A stretch of DNA of 64,000 nt from Actinostola sp. cb2023 (GCA_033675265.1 JAUJYZ010001417.1:173578-237577); one strand, 5' to 3'; shown: positions 19,512 to 31,715, counted from the stretch's first letter. Numbers and translations are program-made. The notes: generated by a model not told the origin, from the letters alone.

Positions 19512-19943
19512 GTGAGACGACCTGTGACCGGATCAGGCTATTTTTAGAACACCTTTTCCCGCGAACTAATCATCAATCAATAGGAATCCCCCATGGGAAT
19601 TAAACAGAGTCAATCAGCATCAATGAGGTAGATGATTTGTGTTTATTTGTGATATATGAACAAAGTGGCGGACGAATAAATTGGCGAAATTGAAGAAACT
19701 GAAAGTGAAGAGAGCGAAAATGATAGTTACAGTGACTCTTTTGCAGAGTTTATCGGAAAGTGACCAAGAGTCTTCAAGTTCGTGTTCTGTTTCTCAAGGA
19801 ACTAAAAACATCAAATAGTAAACCTACCAAGCCAAAAGCTAGAAACTCCGTAACAAAGCCGAAATCAAAAATCCCTGGTGTTAACATTTCGCGGCAAAAC
19901 TGGTGTTCTAAAAATAGCCTGATCCGGTCACAGGTCGTCTCAC
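19512..19943. mobile_element. DNA element with perfect 39-bp inverted ends
   Basis: 19512-19550 and 19905-19943 are exact reverse complements, starting GTGAGACGACC; matching continues imperfectly another ten or so bases. The 354-bp inside includes a broken frame with an acidic stretch (IGEIEETESEESEN) at about 19685-19740, which resembles the acidic N-terminus of piggyBac-type transposases, but nothing diagnostic remains. It begins 8 bp after the end of E2, so one may have inserted beside or into the other. Confidence 0.75.
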
Positions 19944-19989
19944 GAATACATCCCAGATGGAGGCTCCTACTTATGGGCTCCTGCAACAC

Positions 19990-20165
19990 GGTCAATAATG
20001 CCACAAGGGCTATCATTATTGTCAATAAATACCACAAGGAGAAATAAATAATCCATAATGTCAATAACACTCCAACGGTATACCACAAGGGTATACCAAT
20101 AATGCCGGGCAATAATAGCAATAACCTGGCCCGCTAAAGCCTCTTGGCCCCAAAAGGGGGTTAAT
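19990..20165 (+). repeat. degenerate repeat shared with 5860-6078
   Basis: Loose copies of a TACCACAAGGGTATACC-type unit ending in CCGCTAAAGCCTCTTGGCCCC and a G run. Same orientation as the copy left of E1. Confidence 0.5.
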
Positions 20166-20481
20166 CAAGAAGGTGTGTTTAAAACACAACGGTGTCTATA
20201 TATGCATGAATGGCACAAACACCAAAGGCGATGGCCGCAGGATCAAGCAACACCGTACGAATGGACCCAAATAAGACATACAGTCATTGAACTTTATGGT
20301 ATAACAATTTGACCTCTGAATGGTGCCCAATTCATGGTTATTTAAGACTGAGATCATAATATAATCAGTACATATATCATATATCATATGCAGAATAGAA
20401 GAGATGGTTATTGTCCAACGATGAACTCCCGGTAGAAGGATCCAAAGGATTCACATCAGCACTCCAAAAATTAGTTATTCG

Positions 20482-20553
20482 TTGAATTGAAGAGAGTGGA
20501 GTAGCATGAAACTTCTTAAGAAGTTTCATGCTACTCCACTCTCTTTAATTCAA
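20482..20553. repeat. 72-bp hairpin with 36-bp arms
   Basis: An inverted repeat with no spacer, centred on CTTAAG at 20517/20518, arms of 36 bp with a single mismatch. This is the strongest short cruciform in this part of the window. Confidence 0.85.
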
Positions 20554-20556
20554 TGT

Positions 20557-20780
20557 ATACAGCAATATGCAGAAATTCTGATCCTTTTGACTAAAATACA
20601 CATATAATCAAAGACCTACTTGAAACCATGGGATAGCTTCCATGATATTTTTTTTCATAAAGCCTCGCTGGCAGACAACTAGAAAAAAATATCAGCGTAG
20701 CCATCCCATAATCTAAAGTAGGTTTTTGATATATATGTATTTTAGTCAAAATGGATCAGAATTTCTGCATATTGCTGTAT
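20557..20780. mobile_element. foldback MITE, arms ~85 bp
   Basis: ATACAGCAATATGCAGAAAT begins the left arm and is repeated inverted at the right end (20761-20780). The arms match with scattered changes; the centre is under 60 bp. It directly follows the 72-bp hairpin. No coding capacity. Confidence 0.75.
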
Positions 20781-20849
20781 CATAAATCATATATATAACC
20801 AAATATATAAACTCCCCACTAGTAGTAGGCAGACCAATGGATAACATTA

Positions 20850-20903
20850 ATATAGAGGGAACAGTCGTATCCTAGTCCTAAATGACTGCCCCGTACCACC
20901 TCA
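20850..20903 (-). repeat. SINE fragment
   Basis: Antisense match to the GGGGCAGT...GGACTAGGATACGACTG segment also seen at 28405-28460, 35632-35680 and (inverted) 44045-44105. Only the 5' part of the element is present, ending at the edge of the inverted duplication. Confidence 0.6.
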
Positions 20904-21600
20904 AAAGCGAATCTGACATGCTTTTTTCATAGTATTAAAGTGTACAATGACCATTTAAATAAAAGCCTTTGTCATATGGACACTTTTTTGAACAACCTCG
21001 GCATCTTTGAAATTCGCCGGTTCAATTCGCGCGCTTTGTGCAAAATCACAAATACACCTGACGCCCGCGATTTCTATGGTCAGCGCCTACAAACTTCCCA
21101 CCAGCTGTCTATTACACATTCCTGGTCAGAAATTGGCGTTTGCAAGATATGGAAATAAATGAAAAGAAGAACTCAGTGTTTGTTTGGTAGATGTCATTTT
21201 TCATCTTTTCTTTAGTTGCGGTGCTCTAGCTTCACACCGATTCCCTGGCTCACAAAGGATATCAACTTAACAAATACATCAGGTCGAGCTGTGTTCTGTA
21301 CTCTGATAAAACACGACTGGAGTTGTAGAAGACCATAAAAGATAAAGGGAATCACGAGCTTTTCTCACGTGTTCTTAGCGGAGGATCCATGGGAAAAGTC
21401 ACTAAAATCAATACTGTACACACATGACAATGACTATTATTATCCAGACTTAATTTGTCTTGGCTCTCATATGATCTATAGAAACTACAGGTGCATTTCA
21501 TTTCATATTGGGACGTTACATCAGCACAAGTCAACTCAGTGTATTTTTACTGCGTGCATTACTAACTGTAGACAATAGTATATACAGTCAATGTCATTAA

Positions 21601-21880
21601 CGTTGGCCAGCTAAAATCGAAGCTAAAAAGAGATTAGCACTACAATAAATGTCACGTGTCTCATCATATATTCGTTTTGCGTGCACGAAACAAGCAATTA
21701 TTGTGCACGTGGAGCTGATCTAATTCAAAGTATGAAGTATATCGGCATTATGTGCAAGTATGTGCACAATAATTGCTTGCTTCCTGGGCGCAAAACGAAT
21801 ATATGATGAGACACGTGACATTTATTGTAGTGTTGATCTCTTTTTAGCTGGACAACGTTAATGACTGTATATACAATAGT
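21601..21880. mobile_element. foldback MITE, arms ~115 bp (left-arm copy)
   Basis: An AACGTTGGCCAGCTAAA start with an inverted counterpart ending near 21870. The inner arms share GTCACGTGTCTCATCATATA. The same element is at about 32625-32890 in the other arm, so it predates the inverted duplication. Confidence 0.75.
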
Positions 21881-22162
21881 ATATACAACTATAGACAATA
21901 CAGAGTTAATTATTTCAAAGCCGAGATACAGAACTTTAGTGGAGAGTTTAGCAGTTCTATGTACACTATGACAAATCGGTAGACTAAACATTTGAAGAGA
22001 ATGATTTTATTAATCAGTCATACACGTCATACATTACACACATTTAGTACATTATGGCAGGCTCTGTCTGTAGAGACTGCAGATTGCTTGAATTGAAAAA
22101 AAAAATTGCTTTGACTGAAAAGAGACTGTCTGTTTCACTTTTATCTCATTTTGGCTGCACAT

Positions 22163-23450
22163 TTAAAAGAAGATTGTTTTGAGTTTTGAGTTCTCTTTAC
22201 GAATCGCTTGCAAACTAACAGGACTTGAGTAGGATACTTCGAATATACTTGGTAAGTTGATCTTGGCTTTCTTTCTGGTGTAGTCAGCTTTGCTACCTTT
22301 AGGCTCAGCAATGGGCGGTAACGTTATTTTCACTTTGATCTTGTCATCTTGTTTTGGGGCAAATGGCTCACAATTCCCGACCTGAGAGAAGTCAAAGCAA
22401 CGGGTATGGAGATCTTTTCCACCGTAAATCCTCTCTAGAGTTTTCTCTAGTGTTTCATCGTTCATTTTGAGTTCTTCGTTGAATAACCTGAAAACAAGTT
22501 TCTCAGCACTCTTCAACAAGAGTCAAGTCTATAAGCACACGGTGGTAATTCCAAACATTAATCTTGGGTTTTCTACGTCCAGCTGACAACGATTGATTTC
22601 TGGTTGCTTTCGATTTGTTTTTCCTTGTAACGGTATCTTTAGAACTGCTCTTTTTCTTATTGAAGTTGAACGATCCTTCTGAGTGTCGTCTTCCCTTGAA
22701 GGTTGGTTGCTGTTTCTTATTGCGACGTTCTTTGTTTGTTATCCTCCCGTCTACATATTAATAATAATAATAATAATATTAATAATAATAATAATTTTTT
22801 AAAAATTGTTTGTGCGTAGGATTCATTAAAATTCAAAGAAAATATGCTTCATCTACGCTGTTTTTGAGGGATTTATTCCGAACTTTCGGGTTCCAGACTC
22901 ATCGTCAGGGAAATGATGGTACAATGCAATGCTTCAATCGAAAAAAAAAAATAATAATAATAATTTGAGACTAATATAGCGCAAAAATTACATGTATATA
23001 TGATCTAATGCGCTTTATAGATAAAATAAAAACAATATTCTAAACTATAAAATATGAATATGAAATATATACTTGTACAAATCTATTAAAATAAGATAGC
23101 TAGTATCCTCGCGATCGATACTAAGGTAGTAAGTCCTACTGTGCCATGGTACAACGATGTAATTGATAATGCAAGAAAGTTGCGGAGGAAAGCTGAGACG
23201 GGTTGTTTTATATTCGCGTTGCCTGTTTCGAGTTTCATCGTAGGATGATCTTTGAGAGCTACGAACTTCTAACCGAGGACCGAATTAACGTATTTTCTCT
23301 TGTGACGATGTTTAAATCCTTACAAAAATCCTTGATTTTGCTTTGCGGTTCATGTTCGTCTTGAATTGGCGGAAGAGATTGTGTACATGTGGAGCCTCGT
23401 CGAAGCAGTTTCCGTCTGTTGTAACCTGCAGGCATGCTTGTTCTCTCCAT
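22163..23450 (-). pseudogene. B-family gene copy B1, broken
   Basis: The 5' part is 23259-23450 (MPAGYNRRKLLRRG, SLPPIQDEHEPQSKIKDFC) and stops after RSS from a frame change. The middle is interrupted by a roughly 455-bp insertion (22756-23209). The 3' part (22163-22519) carries FNEELKMNDETLEK, IYGGKDLHTRC, DDKIKVKITLPPI and the C-terminal NLPSIFEVSYSSPVSL block. A one-base insertion just before LKSAEKL breaks the frame where B3 reads LLEDAEKL. The same insertion occurs in B4. The function of the family is unknown. Confidence 0.8.
22756..23209. mobile_element. ~455-bp retroposon-like insertion in B1
   Basis: Flanked by ATATT on both sides (22755-22759 region and 23210-23214). B4, which lacks it, gives the empty site. 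It holds AAT repeats, a GAACTTTCGGGTTCCAGAC-type segment as found at Penelope-like ends, and a GCGCTTTA-type segment typical of invertebrate SINE tails. A copy at 31293-31747 lies at the same place in B2, so insertion came before the duplication. Confidence 0.65.
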
Positions 23451-23998
23451 CTGTGCTTACAACTGTGAGTAAGTGGATCAATTGATGAGTTCGCACGTAC
23501 TTCTGTGTTTTGATAATAATATATGTACAAAACTAAACTGTTCCATCAGTATAAACAATGATATGGTATTGTAGGTTAATCACACTATTGTATTTTGAGC
23601 TAATCTTGCATCAACAAATACATATGCTATTTTTAATCATAAATTACACGGCTCATTTTTGTTCTGCTCCATCCACTAAGTGTGTGTTTGATGCATGAAG
23701 GTATCAGCTACTTAGCACGTCTTGTGCAATAATCACGTGTCAATTGTTTACGATACGGTTCCTTTGTATTTCACATTAGTCGCACAATTAATATGAACTT
23801 GCTAATTCCTTTTTCGATCTAGTGAACCTTTATCCACCAAATCCCTTTTATTTGCTGTTTTTCCTGACTGACGAGGGACAATTATTATAATCATTACCGT
23901 TCAGGCATCAGTGCAACTTATCTCACAATTGTCTGCAACTCTGGAGGCACATCAACCACTGACAGCTTCCAGGGCTGTGTACATAACCGCCCAAATTA

Positions 23999-24022
23999 GG
24001 GGGGGGGGGGGGGGGGGGGGGG
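23999..24022. repeat. poly-G tract (24 G)
   Basis: Counterpart of 60-76; strongly expanded relative to the inverted copy near 30497. Confidence 0.9.
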
Positions 24023-24599
24023 TAGTGTGTATTTAACAACAACAACACAACAAAATAGTTCAGTAGCTCTTTTAATTTTTGGTCTGTTTTTCGCTTAATT
24101 TGCTAGTGCGGGCAACTGCCTCCTGCCCCTGTGCCGGCTCTGTGCGGCCCTGAATTCGATGCCAACCTGAAGCGATTTTACGTTGAAGCGAGGAAAACAG
24201 AAGAGGAAATGTACAGCATGAATATACTACTTGGTTTTATGAAAGATATCAGGGGACCAACATATTAGCTTGAAACGTGAGACCAGACAATTGCCTGCTG
24301 TCGATGTTTCGCGTGAACACTGATTTCAACGGTTTCTCTTTTGTCGTTGCGGCCATAGTATGTAAATGTTAATGTCACTGAAATGCACATCATTATAAAC
24401 TTTAATCTAAGACCAAAAGCTGGCACAAATTTCAGATCGACCTGACAAAGAAATTTACTAGTGTTCAACTTAATGTCCCCTACCCACTGACATGATGCCC
24501 AGATTTTTCTAAGTGTTTTGCTAGATGTTCATCTTACTAGTGTTCAACTTAATTTCCCCTACCCACTGACATGATGCCCAGATTTTTCTAAGTGTTTTG

Positions 24600-25160
24600 C
24601 TAGATGTTCATCATTGGCAAAGATTTCACTCTGTTTCCCGGTCGTCGTGGATTCACAGGGGGCAGCCGGTTACCATGTTGGGAGTGTAGTTGTTGGGATG
24701 ATGTCATTGATTTAGATCGCGGCTTTACCGATCGTAGATGTACTGGTTCACTATAGAATATACAACCTGTTAAATAATTATTGGCATTCTTTTCCTTGAG
24801 AATGGTGTTTGGTTTTCTGTTGCTTTTTTCGCAAATCGGTTCTGAGTTACGCCTGGAAATGCGGGAGTTTTTCTCTGTGGATTTTGTAACCGGCGGAAAG
24901 ACAATGCGATCATCGACGGCTACTTTGTTCGCGCACTCGAAAAGCTTCTCTCTGCTCCATAGTTGTGGGAAAGTCAGATCTGCCTTCTCAAAGTTCGTCA
25001 GATAAGACTGCATGACATTGTCATTCCATTGGTCTCCTTGGCAGGCACCTAAGTCTTGGTAGTATCTGCGCGCTACTTCTTTAGCGCCCTTGAACTTTGT
25101 AAGATCAATGATCTCCTCTTCTTCGACTTCTCCTTCATTTTTCTTGTTTTTTGAGAACAT
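24600..25160 (-). CDS. A-family protein, short form (copy A2)
   Basis: 186 residues from ATG 25160 (MFSKNKKNEG). Same layout as A1: acidic stretch and IIDLTKF, DLGACQGDQWNDNVMQSYL, LTFPQLWS, LFECANKVAVDDRIVFPPV, RISRRNSE, CIFYSEPVHLRS. It lacks the 88-residue N-terminal module of A4. The C-terminus differs slightly from A1 (ends MMNI). Upstream sequence is the shared A-type 5' flank. It is in the left arm of the inverted duplication, divergent in order from B1 by about 1.1 kb. Unrecognised family; the open frame with mostly conservative changes suggests it may still be translated. Confidence 0.6.
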   Translation of the reverse strand: MFSKNKKNEGEVEEEEIIDLTKFKGAKEVARRYYQDLGACQGDQWNDNVMQSYLTNFEKADLTFPQLWSREKLFECANKVAVDDRIVFPPVTKSTEKNSRISRRNSEPICEKSNRKPNTILKEKNANNYLTGCIFYSEPVHLRSVKPRSKSMTSSQQLHSQHGNRLPPVNPRRPGNRVKSLPMMNI

Positions 25161-25682
25161 TTTTTGCTTTGTAGTAACGTAAAGTCAATTCACAAGTCAA
25201 TTCATTGAAAGCAATGGTCCCTTCTCTTTTTCACAGCTCTGTTGAAGACGTTTGTGTTGTTTGTTTTGCTGGAACCACGAGTAAACATCTACCTTTTGTG
25301 GAAAGCTTATAAATTCCATTACCTATTGTTTATTTTACTATTTATACTTTCTTTAACTTATAAATAACTACAATTGGTTTCATGTCAAATACTGATTCTC
25401 AAGGGTGCACTGAACCAACATCTATTCAAGTATTATTGACACAACACACTAAGAAATAAAGGTATCTACAATCACAATCACCACAACAGAAACACTTTGA
25501 TTTTCGTCTAGGTTCAAACTCACAAACTCAGGCCGAAGTGGCTTTGAATTGCGTTGCAGTGAAGTGAAAACGTGAGTAGGTAACGCTTGAAGGCCACTTT
25601 GTAATTCCATTTGTTTGGACAACTAATCTCACCCATCCGGGGGTGCAGACATTTAGGCGTGTAGGCGTGTACTCCAATATAT

Positions 25683-25860
25683 TTAACAAATAACCAACAT
25701 TTTTCCGTGGTATGTCCTCTTATTGACCACGATATTACGTCATCGAATGATCAAAATAGTCGACAACATATTTTGATGATGAGCTGGCGTAATATCGTGG
25801 TCTATAAGCCGGGACATACCACGGAAAAATGTAAAGTTGTTATTTGAGAAATTTACTAGT
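25683..25860. mobile_element. foldback MITE, arms ~70 bp
   Basis: TTTTTCCGTGGTATGTCC (left) is repeated inverted near 25811-25830, with GACCACGATATTACG and its inverse inside. It is absent at the matching place of the right arm (near 29120), so it inserted after the duplication. Confidence 0.75.
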
Positions 25861-26035
25861 TGTGGTAAAAAAATATATATATGGACAGTGGATTGGATAT
25901 TTGAGCCATCCAGCACCGAAATGGGTAACAAATTGTTGTTAATTTGCACAGCAAAAGGGTTATAAGTACATATAATCCGGGCAAAATCGTATTTTTACTA
26001 CAGGGTCAGGGTACAAAGTCCAGGGCGGCACACAT

Positions 26036-27597
26036 CACCATCCTATATATGGCAGGACCCGTGGGAAAAGTCATTCACCCAAGTTAAAGTTTATTAATTA
26101 GTTTAAAAAAATAGTTAACATCCTCCCGGAAGGTGTTATATTACATTGTTGAAGTATTTAAAGTTTGTAAGTTAAAATAATGATTATTAATAGATACCGA
26201 ATATGAGCGGCCGTGTTGTATGAGATACACAGTCATTTCAGAAAACGTTTTATAAAATAATTTATAAATAATAACGCGCGCTCTGATTGGTCAAAACACC
26301 GTTTTAGATGAGAGTATCTAAACACGCTAGGTCATTGGGGTTTCCATGACCTTGAACGACCTTGAAGAAATGCAGTGGATTTGATGGACCACAAACATAT
26401 TTTTCTGCTGTTAAACATGCTTTATTTAATAAATACATGTTCAACAAAAGCCATAGAATTACAGTTTTTCTTGTTTAGTCAGGTTCAAGTTCTATCTTGA
26501 TGTGATTTTGCTGTTTTGAAACCGAAAATTTGCAAGAATTGAGCTTCAAAGTTACCCTGGGTGCAAGAGGTTTTGAGAAGTTTCACGATTTAGAGAGAGT
26601 ATTAATTTTTGGTGCATGCTAAATGTATATCGTTGAGAAAGTTCACTCCACAAACGAGGGGCTCCTCGCTTCGCTCCTCGACTCTCGGCGCTTCGCGATT
26701 CGTTTAGAAGCAAGCCCCTCTGGGAACCAGGGTACTTCAAAGTCAACCTGGAAACACATCAAGAAAGGCGACGAATCGTCCACTTTTGTCTACAATAACG
26801 AAGTTTTCTCAATCACATACTAAACGTTAGAACTGTGAATTCTATAGCTACAAATATTTTCTCAAGTTAACGACTGAAAATATCAAGGAACAGTACAATC
26901 GGCCGTATCAGATTTATACTCACAAAACAACAAATTGACAAGTACATGTTCGCCTGAACATTCATATCTCTAGTAATAAAAATATGTCAAAGAGAAAATG
27001 TATCGTCAAATGTCTCAACAACGTCGACCATCATTTATACCAGAATACGACAAAATATGTGGATATTTGGCTATACCTGACTTCGTGCTCATTCTTCAAG
27101 TTGTCAAATATTTCAAAAAGTTGGCGATTTGTCTTCATTGAATCAGCTCAGCTTTTCTCACTTTTCTTCATGTTTCGTGTTCAGAGGATACACAAACTGA
27201 CCGAAAGGAAGTGTAAGAAGCATTCTTCTGTAATTTTCTGTCAGAAAATAGCATTCTTTCAAAACGTTTTCCTGTCAAAACACTAAACGGCACAGAAAAA
27301 AGTTGTCGAGTCGCTTGCCATTTTGATTTCTTTCGTGAGATTTGATTGGACGATGGGCGATTTCTGGCGCTTTTCAGGAAAATTGCAAATTTGATCAGTA
27401 AAATCTCGCGTAAATAAAGCATTTTTTCAAAAAGAAATCCTTGTAGTTATTTAATAAAATAAATATAAAACGGTTTTCCCGTGTTTACATAGCCTGATAT
27501 AAACACTCGGGAAGTTTGGGAGAAGTCTCGAGCTCTGTGTAAAACCTCGACGGAGGCTCGGTTTTACACAATAGCTCTCGACTTCTCCCAAACTTCC

Positions 27598-27628
<31 letters not shown>

Positions 27629-28384
27629 GAAACGTTTTCTATTTGTTAAATATAAAAAATAGTAAAAACACTGGATAATAAAAACATAAGAAGAAATGAA
27701 AAAATAAAAATATATCAGTGAATCAATCAGAGCATTAAATATATATGAGGTCTGTGTCTTGCTGACTAAGACCCATTTTGCAATAACAGTTCTCACACAT
27801 ATAATATAATATATATAATCATTTATATTTGTTCGTATCGTTTTATGCCAGGAGGGAGGGGGTGACTCTATTGTTCTCGGATTAGCATTTCCATTCAATC
27901 ATCCCTACCAGTGTGACGTCACGGCTCGCTTGAACGAATTTCAACGTCTGGTCTTCTCGATGCCGACTATAAAGTTCATATAAATTTACATTTTCGATTT
28001 TGCGAATTATAATGTTTAACAGTGCATCGTGTACTTATTTTGTACACAACAACTTTGGAGGGATTGATACGAAGATTGTTCTCGGATTACCTTTTCCATT
28101 CAATCATACCAGATATTAATAAAAATAACAACATTTTTTTAATTATTTTAAATTATTGTACATTATTAAAATAATCATTTTCGTGAGTATAAAAAATGTT
28201 CTTACAAAAAAAAAACACTTAAAAAAAGGAAAAAATCGGTGCAGCGAGGAATCGATCCCTGGCCCGTGTGCTTCTAACGCGCTGTGTTTCAGTGCGAGCC
28301 ACAGGACCATAGTAATTTGCACAACAACAGACAGTCCATATTCACAAGATACACTAGGTTATTTTGTCCTCCAAATCAACAAGC
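26036..28384. other. spacer of the inverted duplication
   Basis: AT-rich DNA with no supported gene. A GAGCGGCC motif near 26205 recurs at 3315, 3635 and 60733. Short inverted segments surround 26655-26725. A strong foldback lies at 27475-27632, listed separately. Confidence 0.5.
27475..27632. mobile_element. foldback element, arms ~60 bp
   Basis: TTTCCCGTGTTTACATAGCC begins the left arm and its inverse ends the right arm. The arms are nearly perfect over about 60 bp, with about 35 bp between. No coding capacity. Confidence 0.85.
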
Positions 28385-28645
28385 GTGCACGATAGCCTAG
28401 TGGTGCGGGGCAGTTATTTAGTGGGCCTAGGATCCGACTGTTCCCTCCCTCTTTGATCACTATGCTGATTGGTGTAAGCCTGCATAGCGCGGATGGGACC
28501 GAAATCTTCATCCTATCGTTAACATACGGTGACTAAGCATAATGTCTGGAAGTATGGGCCTTTTTTGGATAAATAACCGGCATTCATCTCTTTTGAACCT
28601 GGAGGTCTAGGGTTCGGGTTCCAGCCGTGACACGTTTTTTTTCTT
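28385..28645 (+). repeat. tRNA-type SINE (A box and B box)
   Basis: TAGCCTAGTGG (28395-28405) fits the Pol III A box, and GGTTCGGGTTCC (about 28611-28622) fits the B box, but they are about 215 bp apart, too far for a plain tRNA. The - strand copy at 43862-44110 has the same order and spacing. A T-rich tail follows at 28630-28700. A tRNA-derived SINE with a body inserted between the boxes, or two joined elements, would explain it. Confidence 0.6.
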
Positions 28646-29387
28646 TTTATTTCATTCATTCTTTTTTTTTTGTTCTTGTTTTGTTCTTGTTTGTTTGTTT
28701 TCTTTTTTGTAATTGTTTACATATTTCTTCTTTTTTTCAGTAAAAAAATATAAAAAAGCATAGCGATGAACTTTCACCTCTTCTCCTTCTCTGAGCCCTA
28801 GATCCAGTTAAATAATTTAAATATAAATAATTATATATTTTTTAAATATTTTGTTTTAATAAGCCACTTTCATCAAATACAAGTGGTATTTTTCATTAAT
28901 TTTTCGATAACTAAGTGGTATTTCCTATTAATAACACACTTACAAAAACCGCCGCCCTGAACTTTGTACCCTGACCCTAGCGCTAGCTGTTTTCAAAGTG
29001 TAAAAAGACGATTTTTTTCACGGAAACTCACTAGCACCCTTTTGCTGTGCAATTTAACAATTGTATTATCCATTTCAGTGCTGGATGGCTCAAATATCCA
29101 ATCCACAGTCCGGATGGGTCTCTCACTGAGATTAGTTGTCCAAATAAATGGAATTACAAAGTGGTCGTCAAGCGTTACCTACTCACGTTTTCACTTTCAC
29201 TATAAATAGTAAAAATAAACAATAGGTAATGGAATTTACAAGTTATCGACAAAAGTTAGATGTTAACTCGTGGTTCCAGCAAAACGAAAAACACAAACGT
29301 CTTCAACACAGCTGTGAAAAAGAGAAGGGACCATTGCTTTCTCTGAATTGACTTGTGAATTGACTTTACATTACTACAAAACAAAAA

Positions 29388-29933
29388 ATGTTCTCAAAAA
29401 ACAAGAATAATGAAGGAGAAGTCGAAGAAGAGCAGATCATTGATCTTACAAAGTTCAAGGGCGCTAAAGAAGTAGCGCGCAGATACTACCAAGACTTAGG
29501 TGCCTGCCAAGGAGGCCAATGGAATGACAATGTCATGCAGTCTCATCTGACGAACTTTGAGAAGGCAGATCTGACTTTCCCACAACTATGGAGAGGAGAG
29601 AAGCTTTTTGAGTGCGCGAACAAAGTAGCCGTCGATGATCGCATTGTCTTTCCGCCGGTTACAAAATCCACAGAGAGAAACTCCCGCATTTCCATGCGTA
29701 ACTCAGAAACGATTTGTGCAAAGAGCAACAGAAAACCAAACACCATTCTCAAGGAAAAGAATGCCAATAATTATTTAACAGGTTGTATATTCTATAGTGA
29801 ACCAGTACATCTACGATCGGTAAAGCCGCAACTACACTCCCAACATGGTAACCGGCTGCCCCCTGTGAATCCACGAGGACTGCGAAACAGAGTGAATTCC
29901 ATGTCAAGTACGAACATCTCGCTAAACAATTAG
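29388..29933 (+). CDS. A-family protein, short form (copy A3)
   Basis: 181 residues from ATG 29388. Same blocks as A1 and A2, with a deletion of about nine residues (the RSKSMTSSQ segment) after LRSVKP. RISRRNSE reads RISMRNSE here, so the phospho-type site is lost. The 5' flank ACTACAAAAC lies immediately before the start. It is inverted relative to A2. Unrecognised family. Confidence 0.55.
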   Translation: MFSKNKNNEGEVEEEQIIDLTKFKGAKEVARRYYQDLGACQGGQWNDNVMQSHLTNFEKADLTFPQLWRGEKLFECANKVAVDDRIVFPPVTKSTERNSRISMRNSETICAKSNRKPNTILKEKNANNYLTGCIFYSEPVHLRSVKPQLHSQHGNRLPPVNPRGLRNRVNSMSSTNISLNN

Positions 29934-31051
29934 AAAAATCTGGGCATCATGTCAGTGGGTAGGGGAAATTAAGTTGAACACTAGTAAGATGAACATCTAG
30001 CAAAACACTTAGACAAATCTGGGCATCATGTCAGGTAGGGGTAATTAAGTTGAACACTAGTAAATTTCTTTGTCAGGTCGATCTGAAATTTGTGCCAGCT
30101 TTTGGTCTTAGATTAAAGTTTATAATGATTTGCATTTCAGTGACATTAACATTTACATACTATGGCCGCAACGACAAAAGAGAAACCGTTGAAATCAGTG
30201 TTCACGCGAAACATCGACAGCAGGCAATTGTCTGGTCTCACGTTTCAAGCTAATATGTTGGTCCCCTGATATCTTTCATAAAGCCAAGTAGTATATTTAT
30301 GCTGTACATTTCCTCTTCTGTTTTCCTCGCTTCAGCGTAAAATCGCTTCAGGTTGGCATCGAGTTCAGGGCCGCACAGAGCCGGCACAGGGGCAGGAGAC
30401 AGTTGCCCGCACTAGCAAATTAAGCGAAAAACAGACCAAAAATTAAAAGAGCTACTGTACTATTTTGTTGTTGTTGTTGTTGTTAAATACACACCACCCC
30501 TTTAATTTGGGTTATGTACACAGCCCTGGAAGCTGTCAGTGGTTGATGTGCGTGCCTCCAGAGTTGCAGACAATTGTGAGATAAGTTGCACTGATGCCTG
30601 AACGGTAATGATTATAATAATTGTCCCTCGTCAGTCAGGAAAAACAGCAAATAAAAGGGATTTGGTGGATAAAGGTTCACTAGATCGAAAAAGGAATTAG
30701 CAAGTTCATATTAATTGTGCGACTAATGTGAAATACAAAGGAACCGTATCGTAAACAATTGACACGTGATTATTGCACAAGACGTGCTAAGTAGCTGATA
30801 CCTTCATGCATCAAACACACACTTAGTGGATGGAGCAGAACAAAAATGAGCCGTGTAATTTATGATTAAAAATAGCATATGTATTTGTTGATGCAAGATT
30901 AGCTCAAAATACAATAGTGTGATTAACCTACAATACCATATCATTGTTTATACTGATGGAACAGTTTAGTTTTGTACATATATTATTATCAAAACACAGA
31001 AGTACGTGCGAACTCATCAATTGATCCACTTACTCACAGTTGCAAGCACAG

Positions 31052-31715
31052 ATGGAGAGAACAAGCATGCCTGCAGGTTACAACAGACGGAAACTGCTTC
31101 GACGAGGCTCCACATGTACACAATCTCTTCCGCCAATTCAAGACGAACATGAACCGCAAAGCAAAATCAAGGATTTTTGTAAGGATTTAAACATCGTCAC
31201 AAGAGAAAATACGTTAATTCGGTCCTCGGTTAGAAGTTCGTAGCTCTCAAAGATCATCCTACGATGAAACTCAAAACAGGCAACGCGAATATAAAACAAC
31301 CCGTCTCAGCTTTCCTCCGCAACATTCTTGCATTATCAATTACATCGTTGTACCATGGCACAGTAGGACTTACTACCTTAGTATCGATCGCGAGGATACT
31401 AGCTATCTTATTTTAATAGATTTGTACATATATATTTCATATTCATATTTTATAGTTTAGAATATTGTTTTTATTTTATCTGTAAAGCGCATTAGATCAT
31501 ATATACATGTAATTTTTGCGCTATATTAGTCTCAAATTATTATCATTATTATTATTTTTCCATTGAAGCATTGCATTGTACCATCATTTCCCTGACGATG
31601 AGTCTGGAACCCGAAAGTTCGGAATAAATCCCTCAAAAACAGCGTAGATGAAGCATATTTTCTTTGAATTTTAATGAATCCTTCGCACAAACAATTTTTA
31701 AATTATTATTATTAT

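Larger units (their letters stand above)
20904..26035. repeat. inverted duplication, left arm
   Basis: About 5.1 kb carrying pseudogene B1 and gene A2. It matches the reverse complement of about 28948-33588. Landmarks that correspond are the left limit (AAAGCGAATCTGAC at 20904 with its inverse ending at 33588), the foldback at 21601-21880, the insertion in B1, the gene order B-A and the flank with GGGTCAGGGTACAAAGT near 26005. This arm has gained the 25683-25860 foldback and a 24-G run not present in the other. Confidence 0.85.
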
